Of a stretch of 18,456 bases of DNA, positions 8,397 through 17,265 are shown piece by piece. The stretch is taken from NCBI GenBank assembly GCA_903943625.1, contig CAJAPL010000173.1, positions 1-18,456 on the forward strand, in the 5' to 3' direction. Within the stretch, counting starts at the first letter, position 1. The number at the start of each line of letters is the position of its first letter. The notes beneath the pieces are model-generated. The model did not search any database and was not told the origin of the DNA. It saw only the letters and a program-made list of their open reading frames with translations. Made by a program: the position numbers and the translations under genes. This DNA is from an uncultured bacterium. Lineage in GTDB: Bacteria > Patescibacteriota > Gracilibacteria > Absconditabacterales > Absconditicoccaceae.

Positions 8397-9203
8397 CTAG
8401 TTCAATATTTCTCTTAAATCTTCTCGATCCAATTCTTCTAACCTTTTCTTTTCTAGTTTTTCTGGTATCTGAAATAGTATTTTCCCTTGTTTAGTTAATA
8501 TTTTTTGTATCGCTCACAAAGTTTTTCTACTAAATCCTGAATAAAAATCTAAGAAACTAACTAAACTTTCTCGTTTAATCGTTGGGTTTTCAGTTGTCCC
8601 GTACGAAGCTAACGTGGTTTTCATTGTTAATTGTACAAGACAACTTTTTACTTTTGGGGCTGGTTTAAATGCTTTTGCTGGGACCAATTTTAAATAAGTT
8701 ACATCATATCAATAATTTAAAAGCCACCACAGATAAGACTTCTTTTTAGCATCAAATCTTATTTTTTCTCATACCTCATTTTGAAGCATAAATATTCATC
8801 ATGGGAATTTAGGGGATCAATTGGCAAAGAATTTTCTAAGAATTGGCGAAGTGATATAATATGGTAAGTTTCAAACTATCAAAGTATTTTCAGTTTTTAT
8901 TTTCTTTTCTTTTAGAATTTTTTCAACATCCACTTCCAAGACATCTTTACCTATAATTTGCTTAACATTTAATTCTCAATTCTGATCTTTAAATTCTAAG
9001 TTCTGAATTAATTGTTCATCTTTTTCTATTACCATAAAATTATTAGAAATCTGGTGTATTAATTTGGTTATAGATCACTTACCAGGTCATATTTCTATCA
9101 AGGCCTCACAAGCTAATTTTTTATATAGATCTCCAGTTTTATCAGCAATATAGCTTCTAATCTTGGAGTCTATAAGAAAATTTTGTCATAAATAAGTTCA
9201 CAT
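8397..9203 (-). CDS. ksgA: 16S rRNA (adenine-N6,N6)-dimethyltransferase KsgA/RsmA
   Basis: 268 residues. It dimethylates the two adjacent adenines in the 3'-terminal helix of 16S rRNA during late 30S assembly, using S-adenosylmethionine. Visible motifs are the N-terminal LGQNFLID, the SAM-binding EIGPGKGSITK, the acidic VIEKDE, the catalytic NLPYY starting at Asn112 (family NLPY), and the basic C-terminal helical domain (PAKAFKPAPKVKSCLVQL, then FSRKTLGAIQKIL). The N-terminus is very short: only MGTY precedes LGQNFL. The start is ATG at 9203, and a good promoter lies about 35 bases upstream. Confidence 0.95.
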
Positions 9204-9236
9204 AAATACACTAATAACAAAATAAATTACTAATAA

Positions 9237-9265
9237 ATAATAGCTAATTACCCTTTTTTTTCCAA
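9237..9265 (-). promoter_or_regulatory. Promoter for ksgA
   Basis: On the minus strand TTGGAA (9260-9265) is followed after exactly 17 bases by TATTAT (9237-9242). The predicted start site near 9230 gives a leader of about 27 bases before the ksgA ATG. It lies back to back with the plus-strand promoter at 9278-9305. Confidence 0.55.
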
Positions 9266-9277
9266 CACAAATAAAGG

Positions 9278-9305
9278 TTGACATATAGAGATAAATAATT
9301 ACAAT
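9278..9305 (+). promoter_or_regulatory. Promoter for the 9342 gene
   Basis: A consensus -35 box TTGACA (9278-9283) with a 16-base spacer precedes TACAAT (9300-9305), a near-consensus -10 box. Transcription would begin about 30 bases before the ATG at 9342. The two divergent -35 boxes are only 12 bases apart, so the two polymerases probably compete. Confidence 0.65.
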
Positions 9306-9341
9306 AGGCTAATGTTATGTTTATAATAAACAACAAACAAT

Positions 9342-9605
9342 ATGAAGAAAAAAAACAACGACGATCACCTACTTTTCTCTGAAGAAATTTTTGATATGGG
9401 AAAAAATCTAACATGATGAACAGCCAAAGAACACAAAAGAATAACACATCAATCACGTAGAGATACATTTAGTTTATTAGATTTACAAGAACATATTGCT
9501 CAATGATGAGAGATCCAAGATCCGGTGGAATCAGATCCAAAACTCTTCGATCCTCATAAATTGCTAAGAGAGATACACTGAGATGATATATCAATATTCC
9601 CATAA
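9342..9605 (+). CDS. Small acidic hydrophilic protein, unknown function
   Basis: 87 residues, with TGA read as Gly in two GG pairs (LTGGTAKEHK and IAQGGEIQDP) and near the end (REIHGDDIS). A basic start (MKKKNNDDH) is followed by a helix-prone, charged sequence without hydrophobic segments or signal peptide. I recognise no family. The consensus-like promoter upstream and the correct use of recoded TGA at GG pairs support a real gene. It is followed by 121 bases without clear features before rny. Confidence 0.65.
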
Positions 9606-9726
9606 TTTTTTCAAAACAAATAATAAGCTACACCGATTTTCCCATTGAATTTAAAATAATAAATCATATAAATTTCAACTGAAAAGAAATTTTTTTGGTA
9701 TTTTACAAAATTAGACTTTATAAAAT

Positions 9727-11229
9727 ATGACTACATTAGTAATAATTGGCTACGTCCTGGCTATTGGAGCAGGAGCCCTAGGTGGATTTTTTTGATACAA
9801 AAAGACATTAACAGAAAAAGCAAAACAATTTAAAGAAAGAATGAGTAGAGTAAAAGAGATTGAAGAAGAAATGCTAGAAGAAGCAAAGAAAAAGGCTAAT
9901 AAAACTCTACAATTAGCAGAAGAAAAAGCACAAAAAATCGAGGATCAAAGAATTGCAAAAATGGAAGAAATCCAGAATAGACTGCTTGTAAGAGAAGAAA
10001 AAATGGATCAAAAACTAGAAAAATTGGAAGAAGAGAAAAAGAAGATACTAGAAAAACAAAAAGAAGGTGATGAGATTATCAAAAAGCAGAATGAAAAATT
10101 ATCTGAGATAGCTTGATTTGGCGTAGAACAGGCAAAAGAACATCTTTTCAAAAACATAGAAGAGGTGAACAAAAAGGAGATATCAGAATTTGTTGAAAAA
10201 TTTAAAATAATCAAAAAAGAGGAAGCTGAAAAAGAGGCTGCTATAATAGTTTCTCAAGCACTTCCTAGAATAGCTGCAGATAGCGTTACAGAATTTACCA
10301 CACAATTGGTAGATCTCCCAAATGAAGATTTTAAATGAAAATTGATATGAAGAGAGGGAAGAAATATTAGTTATTTTGAAAAGATAACATGAGTAGAACT
10401 TGTAATTGACGATACCCCATTGGTTGTAAGATTATCATCCTTTGATAGCGAAAAAAGATTTGTTGCCAAAAAGACACTTGAAATGTTAGTAAAAGATGGC
10501 AGGATAAATCCTTTCTATATAGAAAAAATACACAATCAAGTACTTGAAGAATTGGACAGCATATTGACGGAAAAATGAAAAGAGGCTTTGACCATACTAA
10601 ATCTAACAATGATGAAGCCAGAGATAGTCAGGACGATATGACAATTCTTTTTAAGATATAGTTACTGACAAAATCTACGAGCTCACAGTATAGAAGTAGC
10701 TAAAATAGCAGAAGCAATAGCAACAGAGATATGACTAGACCCAGTAATGGCAAAAAAAGCATGATTGCTACATGATATATGAAAAGTAATGAGCACTTGA
10801 TGACAATCACATTCAAAGATATGATGAGAGTATCTAAGAAAATTTTGAATGGATCCAATTATAATAAATGCATCTGAATCACATCACTTTGATGTCCCCA
10901 TGATAGATTCCATTTCGTGGGTGATAGCTACCGCTGATGCAATGTCAGCTTCTAGGCCATGAGCAAGATTCAACACAAAGGAGTTATTTATAGAAAAGAT
11001 GTGAGAATTAGAAAAGTTAATTTACGAAATGCCATGAATAGATAAAGTACATATCATGCAAGCATGAAGAGAAATTATGGTATATGTGGATCCCAAAGCA
11101 ATTTCAGATTTGGAAGTTGAAAAACTTTTGAAAAATATTTGATTAAAAATAGAAGAACAACTAGATTATCCAGGTATAATAAGAGTGACTTGAATCAGAG
11201 AGACTAAGATAATTGAATATCTCAGATAA
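9727..11229 (+). CDS. rny: Ribonuclease Y
   Basis: 500 residues, close to the usual 510-520. This membrane-anchored endoribonuclease initiates mRNA decay in many bacteria that lack RNase E. Architecture: an N-terminal membrane helix (about residues 3-22), a long Lys/Glu-rich coiled coil (about 30-125), a KH domain beginning near 199 with its GxxG loop in LIGREGRNI, and an HD domain with AHSIEVAKIAEAIATE (His320) and LLHDIGK (His349-Asp350), plus SHHFDVP. TGA encodes the Gly residues of HDIGK and of the KH region. It is followed after 48 bases by the Lgt-like gene on the same strand. Confidence 0.96.
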
Positions 11230-11277
11230 CAGAGAAATACTCAATTAGATGATTTTTTAATTTTTTAATCAAACACC

Positions 11278-12060
11278 ATGTTTCCTTATATTACCATACG
11301 GTGAGCTAAGATATATATGACCGGGTTTGGTATTGTAATATGATTTATAGTATTTTTGGGGGTGGCATATTACTTGATAAAAAAATATCATCAAGATTTT
11401 TGGAAGTTCTTTTATCGACTCCCAATAATCACTATATTAATGTACCTAATTTGAGTTTATGTAAATTTTGCTCTCACAATATCTATTTTTCCTAGAAGCA
11501 TAAACGAATTCTTGATGCTAATCAGCCCATATTGATATAAGTTTCATTTTGCTTGAATAATAGTCTGAATGATGATAGCGTTCAGAATTTTTTTTAAGAA
11601 AATAAAAAGAAACGAAAATAAAAAAATATGGATAGATATATTATTTTATTCAATCTGACTAAGTATAATTCCTGTCTGAGTATTTCTACTACTATGAGAT
11701 ACCTTTATATGAAAATCATGTCATGAATGGATATGCATAAAACCTTTGAACATAGAGAGTGAGCTAAATAAATTTAATTGAGTTTACCCAGCATGATTAT
11801 TTATTTCCATATCAGCGTTTGTATCAGTACTTGTAACAGGGATACTCAAAAGATATAAACAGAAATTCTGACTATGAATCATATGATTTATCCTGCTCAT
11901 AATACTGATCAATATAGTTATGATGATATTTCAAAACTACCCCAAATACTGAACAATCTCATTGCGATGAATAATATTTGATATCAAGCAATACATATCA
12001 TTTATAGCAATTATGATGTTGTTATATTCCCAGCAAAAACGGAAAAGAGATCAGATTTAA
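11278..12060 (+). CDS. Multi-pass membrane protein resembling prolipoprotein diacylglyceryl transferase (Lgt)
   Basis: 260 residues with about seven hydrophobic segments and many TGA-encoded glycines. The order of features recalls Lgt: an N-terminal strand before a helix (ITIRGAKIYMTGFGIVIGF), a central segment SPYGYKFHFAGIIVGMMIAF comparable to the Lgt SFHGG region, and LLGDTFIGKSCHEW where Lgt has the GRIGNFINGE signature. A late YPAGLFISISAF resembles the Lgt HPTQLYE region. Lgt adds diacylglycerol to the lipobox Cys of prolipoproteins in the membrane. The key signature is poorly kept, so this may be a divergent Lgt or a related protein of other function. It lies between rny and the baseplate-J-like gene, all on the same strand. 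Confidence 0.5.
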
Positions 12061-12068
12061 TATAAATA

Positions 12069-12095
12069 ATCGCCTTTCCCGTTTTCACGGTTTTA
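12069..12095 (+). terminator. Weak hairpin after the Lgt-like gene
   Basis: CCGT, TTTC and ACGG form a 4-bp stem-loop followed by TTTT, about 20 bases after the stop. The stem is short, so partial termination is the most one could claim. Confidence 0.25.
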
Positions 12096-12114
12096 CGTTA
12101 CTACATTTGTTTCC

Positions 12115-13638
12115 ATGAAAGTTTTTTTTCAAAAAAACGATAGTTTATACAAAATATTCAAAACACTAGAAAAACTACCAACAAATAAATCTGTTCATAT
12201 CTATATAGATCCTGAACATTCTTTTTTTGATAATGAGCGACGATGAAAACAGTTAAAAGAACTTATACAAGAAAGGCATATAGAGGCGTATTTTATAACC
12301 AAAAACGATAGATCAAAATATTTCTTCCAAAGCTTATGATTAAATGTTATACATCAGGAAAAGAGCAAAATACTGAGAGCATTAAACGACATATATCTAT
12401 TTTTCTTCAACTTCAAGAGATTCCATTTGCTAGCATACAACAGAAAAAATTACATATTCTACGTGGTTTTTGGATTTGAATTAGCCTTTATATTATGAAT
12501 ATTTTATGTGCTTTATAGTCTCATACTACCGAGCTGAAATATATATATCAAGCCCTCTCAACACTCAGAGAGCATAATATATAATTTTCGTTATTATCCA
12601 AACACAGACTCAGAATATGCAAAAGACCCTAGGTTTTTAAGCATCCCTATTTATTCCTGATTGGTTAAGCACAAATACGAATTATCAATAAGCACAGCTA
12701 ATATAAAATATCTACAAAATCCATCTAGATGAGAAGCTATAATAGTAAATAAAACCGAGAAGAAATATTCATTCATCCCAAAGACAAGATTAGTTACAGA
12801 CGACTGACGTCTTTTCCAGACAATAGTATGGAACGAAATACCAGCCTGATCAGAGAACCAACCATCAGAAACCACAGTAAAGATAAAGGCTATGGAAAAA
12901 GATGATAACTGAGTTTTTATGTGATCTAGGTGAAACATACCAGCATGAACAAAGCTATATATCAAAAACCTAAATCAGAGTATATATCTCAAAAAACTAT
13001 ATGCAGAGATATCTCAAGACATCACTTGATGATCTATCAGTTCACAATGAACAATAACAGACAAAGACATAACGATATTGTCATGAAAGCTATCTGATTA
13101 TATAACCCAAAATAAAAAAGAAATCGTATCGCAAAATTTTAAAATAAACAATGGGATATTACTTTGATTTAACGATACGATGTCTCAAAGCACTCAGGAG
13201 TTGTATATAAAAAATAAAACATGAGAACAATCTCCCATTATCCAATGATATATAATAAGTAATTTAAGCTTTTATTATATCAAACGAGATGATCTGATAA
13301 AATGATTTAGTGAATATATCCTACAGAGACCATCAGAAAAATCAAAACTCGTAACAATAGATAAAAATAGTTTGGTATTTTTTGATAATATAAAAAAAGA
13401 AGGCGATATAATCATTATTCCAACCAAAATAGACATAATACAATGATATGATTTTACAAAAGATATAAACTGAATACTAGAAGATATCAAAACCAACGTG
13501 GTTTCTATGGACAAAGAAATCGCACAAAAAACAATTATGTCTTATCCAGAGGTTGCCTGAGCAACAATAAAAATAAGACCACCACGATATAGCACTCTAC
13601 CAAAATTAAAGTCCAGAATAAATTTTATTTTTCAATAA
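12115..13638 (+). CDS. Membrane-anchored baseplate J-like domain protein
   Basis: 507 residues, about 29 of them TGA-encoded Gly. A cytoplasmic N-terminal alpha/beta region (residues 1-108; VHIYIDPEHSFFD, then IEAYFITKNDRSKYF) is followed by one membrane helix at about 112-137 (IFYVVFGFELAFILGIFYVL). The outer part has a baseplate-J-like domain at about 205-300, with the ordered signatures GEAIIVNKTEKKYSFIPKTR, LVTDDGRLFQT, VWNEIPAG and GSRGNIPAGTKLYI. The rest is beta-rich with no recognised domain. Single-pass proteins with this domain are widespread in candidate-phyla bacteria and are probably cell-surface or envelope-spanning; no phage tail genes are nearby. The role is unknown. Confidence 0.7.
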
Positions 13639-13651
13639 AAGCTATAGATTA

Positions 13652-13665
13652 TAGACCAAGGTCTA
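13652..13665. repeat. Inverted repeat between convergent genes
   Basis: TAGACC, AA and GGTCTA form a perfect 6-bp inverted repeat overlapping the stop codon of the minus-strand gene and 14 bases beyond the stop of the baseplate-J-like gene. The 2-base loop makes a stable hairpin unlikely; it may be chance or a protein-binding palindrome. Confidence 0.3.
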
Positions 13666-14106
13666 AATACTAATTACTATTCTATCAGTTTTGAAAGAAT
13701 ATATTTCCACATTTGAAGAAATTCAATTTTTTTGTTTTATATATCACAGAGCTTGTTTAACATCACTTATTCATTTTGTATCAGGCAATACAACTCAGGT
13801 CTTTTGATCAATTACTCATATCAGACAAAATCCATAATCCTTCACAGAATATAACAATAATTTCTGCAAATCAGTCTCTTGCACATAAGATAAGACAACG
13901 TCTATAACTACTATTTTGACTCAAGATATTTTATCCATCAATCAGTAATACAGAGTATCCACGAGTTTATCCATCCCCTTGTCAGTTTTCAAAACTCCAT
14001 TTGAAAATAGTAGATTATTCTTTGCATCAAACAAAGAAAAAAACAATCACTTCACGTCATCATTTTTATATTTTTTAAATAATTCCGCTTTTATTTTTTC
14101 TATCAT
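13663..14106 (-). CDS. Unrecognised 147-residue protein
   Basis: 147 residues from ATG at 14106 to TAG, with several TGA-encoded Gly in plausible turns. The sequence alternates beta-like and helical parts: DVKGLFFSLFDAKNNLLFSN, then GMDKLVDTLYYGLMDKISG, then VKIVVIDVVLSYVQETDLQK, then YGFCLIGVIDQKTGVVLPDT and DVKQALGYIKQKNG. The end is SSNVEIYSFKTDRIVISI. It looks like a compact soluble alpha/beta domain. I cannot place it in a family. The frame stays open for 16 codons upstream, up to a TAA, without another good start. It is divergent from tgt. Confidence 0.7.
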
Positions 14107-14153
14107 TTCAGAAGATATAAATATAAAATATACTTGTCAAAAACCATATTTTC

Positions 14154-14181
14154 CTTATATTTCAAACTAATGTTTGTTCAA
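14154..14181 (-). promoter_or_regulatory. Possible promoter of the 147-residue gene
   Basis: On the minus strand TTGAAC (14176-14181) is separated by 16 bases from TATAAG (14154-14159), which would start transcription near 14147, about 40 bases before the ATG. Tentative, because the segment is AT-rich. Confidence 0.35.
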
Positions 14182-14204
14182 ATTTTAATCTCTAATTAAA
14201 TATC

Positions 14205-15374
14205 TTGTCTAAGCTGAAATTTAAAATACTCAAAAAAATCTGAAATGCAAGAGTAGGTGAAATCAATCTAAACTGAGTAAGGCTGACAACTCCTATTTTT
14301 ATGCCTGTCGGGACCAAGGCCACTATAAAGGGATTAATTTTGGACATGCTTCAAGATCCCAAATACATTTGAGATCTGCCTATTATAAATCTGATTCTTG
14401 CAAATACCTTTCATCTGTACTTACGTCCATGAGATCAACTAATCAAAGATGCTTGATGATTACATAAATTTGAAAATTGGAATTGACTTATACTCACAGA
14501 TAGTTGATGATTCCAGGTTTTTAGCTTATGATTAAATCAAAATAGTAGAGGAGATTATCAGGCTACTGACGAAGAGAAAGAATTTAGTCATGAAGTAAAA
14601 ATCAAACTCACAGAGGAATGAGTAAAATTTAATTCACCATACGATTGATCAAAACATTTTTTTACTCCAGAGAGCGTAGTCGATATACAATGCAATTTAT
14701 GAAGCGATATAATGATGGTGCTCGATGTTTGCTCACCTACCGATTGCGATAAAGCAACAATTGAAAAACAAATGCAGATGACACATCGCTGGGCAAAAAG
14801 AGCATTTGATCATTTAGAAAAAAAATACGATAAAGTACGCTGAGTGCTTTTCCCTATAGTACAATGATGAATCCATACAGATCTTAGAGCGCAATCAATA
14901 GATTTTTTGAGCCAATATGCACGAGATTGAATAGCGGTATGATGAGTAAGTGTAGGTGAATCAAAAGAATTAATTCGTGAAATAGTGGAGTTTACATGAC
15001 CAAGACTGCCAGACGATAAGCCAAGATATTTGATGTGAGTCGGGACTCCAGAAGACATATCGCATGCTATAGAAAACTGATTTGATATGTTTGATTGTGT
15101 ATTAGCGACCAGGCTAGGTAGACATGGTATGGCCTTTTCTGATGATGGTAATCTGACAATCAAAAATGCAAAATATAAATCTGATTTCTCTCCACTAAAA
15201 GATAACTGTCCATGTTTTGTATGTAGAAATTATACAAAAGCCTACCTACACCATCTCATAAAAGAGAAGGAAATGCTCGGTGGGATATTACTAAGTTTCC
15301 ATAATATAGTCTACCTAAATAGTATTTTAGAAAAATGGAAGAAAGAAAAATTATGAATTTCTTGGGACACATAA
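14205..15374 (+). CDS. tgt: tRNA-guanine transglycosylase (queuine tRNA-ribosyltransferase)
   Basis: 389 residues. It exchanges the wobble guanine of GUN-anticodon tRNAs for a queuosine precursor (preQ1 in bacteria). Visible features are TTPIFMPVGTKATIKG near the N-terminus, ILANTFHLYLRPG, the active-site DSGGFQVFSL (Asp99), a second catalytic Asp297 in MFDCVLATRLGRHGM, and the zinc site Cys335, Cys337, Cys340 and His366 in the family CxCxxC-x25-H pattern. Both Gly of DSGGFQ are TGA. No ATG precedes LKFKILKKIGNARVGE; TTG at 14205 is the best start, with TAA four codons above it. No other queuosine gene is in view, so preQ1 supply is unknown. Confidence 0.95.
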
Positions 15375-15427
15375 TTAACTATAATTTATGAATATCAAAA
15401 CATTATTTATCACCACACATAAAAATC

Positions 15428-15973
15428 ATGGAAACACAAGTTACAAATATGTTTGAAAAGGCTCTAGAGTTTGCCTTAAAAAAACACAAATGACAACAAA
15501 GAGAGGGAAAAAATATGCCATATTATCGACATCCCATTTGCGTTGCAAAAAACATAGAAACATACAAAAAATCCAAGAATATAGAACTTTTGATGACGGC
15601 CGCATTATTACACGATACCGTAGAAGACTGCAAAGACGTTACTATCCAAGAAATAGCAGAAAAGTTTGGTTATTATGTAGCAGCGCTAGTAGACGAATTG
15701 ACATCCAATGAATCAGAGATAAAAAAAATCGGTAAAACAGAATATTTGAAAAACAAAATGGCAACTATGTCATCTTATGGGCTAGTAATAAAATTATCTG
15801 ATCGCCTAGACAACGTAAAGGATTTACATACGATGCCACAAGCATTTCAGAAAAAATATACAAAAGAAACCATAGAAATTATAGATTATATTGAGTCATG
15901 AATTAGAAAATTGACACAAACGCATCAAAGGTTAATAAAAGAAATAAGAAAAATATTAAATAACAAAAAGTAA
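15428..15973 (+). CDS. Small alarmone hydrolase (HD domain, MESH1/SpoT-like)
   Basis: 181 residues. A stand-alone HD domain of the (p)ppGpp 3'-pyrophosphohydrolase type, without the synthetase or TGS/ACT parts of RelA/SpoT. Metal and active-site residues are in family order: YRHPICVA (His35), AALLHDTVED (His62, Asp63) and VIKLSDRLDNVKDL (Asp125, Asn129). Their spacing closely matches MESH1 proteins. It would degrade the stringent-response alarmone in the cytoplasm. The C-terminal 30 residues form a Lys-rich helix. One TGA-encoded Gly lies after KKHK, where SpoT/MESH1 proteins usually have Gly, and another follows DYIES. The ATG has the atcATGG context. No synthetase is visible in the window. 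Confidence 0.88.
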
Positions 15974-15998
15974 GAAAAATAAAACAATCTATAATATA

Positions 15999-16412
15999 CT
16001 AATCCGCAATTTCTAATTCCTTAATGAGATTATCCACGTGGCCATTTGCTTTTACATTACGCCACTCTTTTATAACTTCTCAATTCTTATTCAGTAAAAA
16101 TGTTGATCTGATTGTTCATTGTACAATTTTTCAATACATATTTTTTTCTCACCACGCTCCAAATTGCTTGTGTAGACTCAAGTCTGCATCAGATATTAAA
16201 TCAATAGTCAGATTTTGTTTTTCTATAAATTTACAATGAGACTCCTCAGAATCTTTACTTATCCCCACTATTCATATTCAGTTTTTATTAAAAGTTTCTT
16301 TATGTAAACTGAAATCATGCGCCTCTATAGTACATCCAGGGGTATTATCTCTAGGATAGAAATAAACAATAGTCTGTTTGTACTTGTTTAGAAGCGGCTG
16401 TAATTTTCCCAT
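15999..16412 (-). CDS. bcp: Thioredoxin-dependent peroxiredoxin, Bcp/PrxQ type
   Basis: 137 residues. It reduces peroxides at a catalytic Cys in the cytoplasm. The signature YFYPRDNTPGCTIEAHDF places peroxidatic Cys27, and GISKDSEESHCKFIEK, SDADLSLHKQFGAW and RSTFLLNKNGEVIKEW complete the fold. The protein starts only 26 residues before the Cys, where Bcp usually has about 40-45, so the first beta strands and the APDF segment are missing; an in-frame TAA four codons above the ATG rules out an upstream start. The Cys five residues after the active Cys, found in many Bcp, is His here. It lies 22 bases after ahpC in the same direction. Confidence 0.9.
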
Positions 16413-16434
16413 TTTTTTGTTTTAGAATATAAAA

Positions 16435-17034
16435 CTATTCCAGTTCTTCTCACACATGACCAGCAATTTTGATAGAGGGCTTCAAGGTCTGTCATCATAC
16501 ATTCCAAGTAGCAGGACAAGCTTCACCAGGGTTGGATCTTACAAATTCTAAAGCTCTAATTTTCCTTATAAGTTCATTTGTACTTCTACCTATCGGCTCT
16601 GTGACAATCTCAATTGATTTTAAAATATTGTCAGGAGAAATAATAAATGTTCATCTAGCACTATTTCAACTTTCAGTACTTAAAACACCAAATAATCTGC
16701 TCAATTCACCTCTCCTATCGCTTACCATTTGAATTTTAAAGTTTTCAAGCAGCTTTTCTGTTTCTATCCGTCTTTTATGCGAAAACACAGTGTCAGTGCT
16801 TATTACAAGGATTTCCGCATTAGCAGATTTAATATCTTCATAAGATTTGTTTAAATCTTTGAGCTCCGTAGGACAGACAAAAGTAAAATCCGCTGGGTAA
16901 AAAAATAGAACAAGTCGTTTGGTCGCAAAATCTCAAATACTTTTTTTTAATATAGAATCCGACTCTGGATCATAAATATCAAAAGACAAAACATCGATTT
17001 TATCTTCAAGTTTTAATGCTGTTAAATTTTCCAT
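16435..17034 (-). CDS. ahpC: Typical 2-Cys peroxiredoxin AhpC
   Basis: 199 residues. It reduces hydrogen peroxide and organic hydroperoxides with electrons from a thioredoxin- or AhpF-like partner not seen here. The peroxidatic site FFYPADFTFVCPTEL carries Cys54, and the resolving site GEACPATWNVGG carries Cys173. Also visible are STDTVFSHKRRI, SDRRGELSRLFGVL and IEIVTEPIGRSTNELIRKIR. The C-terminal Gly-Gly before QTLKPS is TGA-TGA. It is the first gene of a probable ahpC-bcp peroxide-defence operon. The region upstream (17035-17265) is very AT-rich and no promoter or peroxide-sensor operator could be assigned with confidence. Confidence 0.95.
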
Positions 17035-17265
17035 TTTACGAGTTTTTAGTAATAAAATTATTTAATAATGAAGTATGATAAGTAGCGATTAGTTTTATGT
17101 CAGATTTTTGCATAAATATGATTTGTTGTAGTAGCCTATTAAATATCGCCCAAAAAATTGCAAGGAAATTTTTTTATAATTTAATAATTGTAATTTTTAT
17201 TGTGTTATATATATTGATTTTGTTAAAGTTTATTAATAGCACCTTTATATATAGTAAATATTTAT
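17035..17265. other. AT-rich divergent intergenic region
   Basis: About 230 bases between ahpC (-) and the second SGNH gene (+). It must contain both promoters, but only loose matches are seen, such as TTGATT at 17214-17219 and TATATA-like runs near 17246-17252. No ORF with supporting features and no clear hairpin was found. Confidence 0.4.

Noticed and set aside
9606..9726. Possible small gene between the 87-residue gene and rny
   Set aside because: The stretch is very AT-rich, with frequent TAA in all frames and no start context or motif.
12115..13638. Prophage, because of the baseplate-J-like domain
   Set aside because: No other phage genes are present; the protein has a membrane anchor and belongs to a type common in candidate-phyla chromosomes.
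4666..16412. Many genes as pseudogenes with multiple nonsense mutations
   Set aside because: All apparent stops are TGA only; TAA and TAG are absent inside the frames, frames do not shift, and motifs are intact, so recoding explains them.
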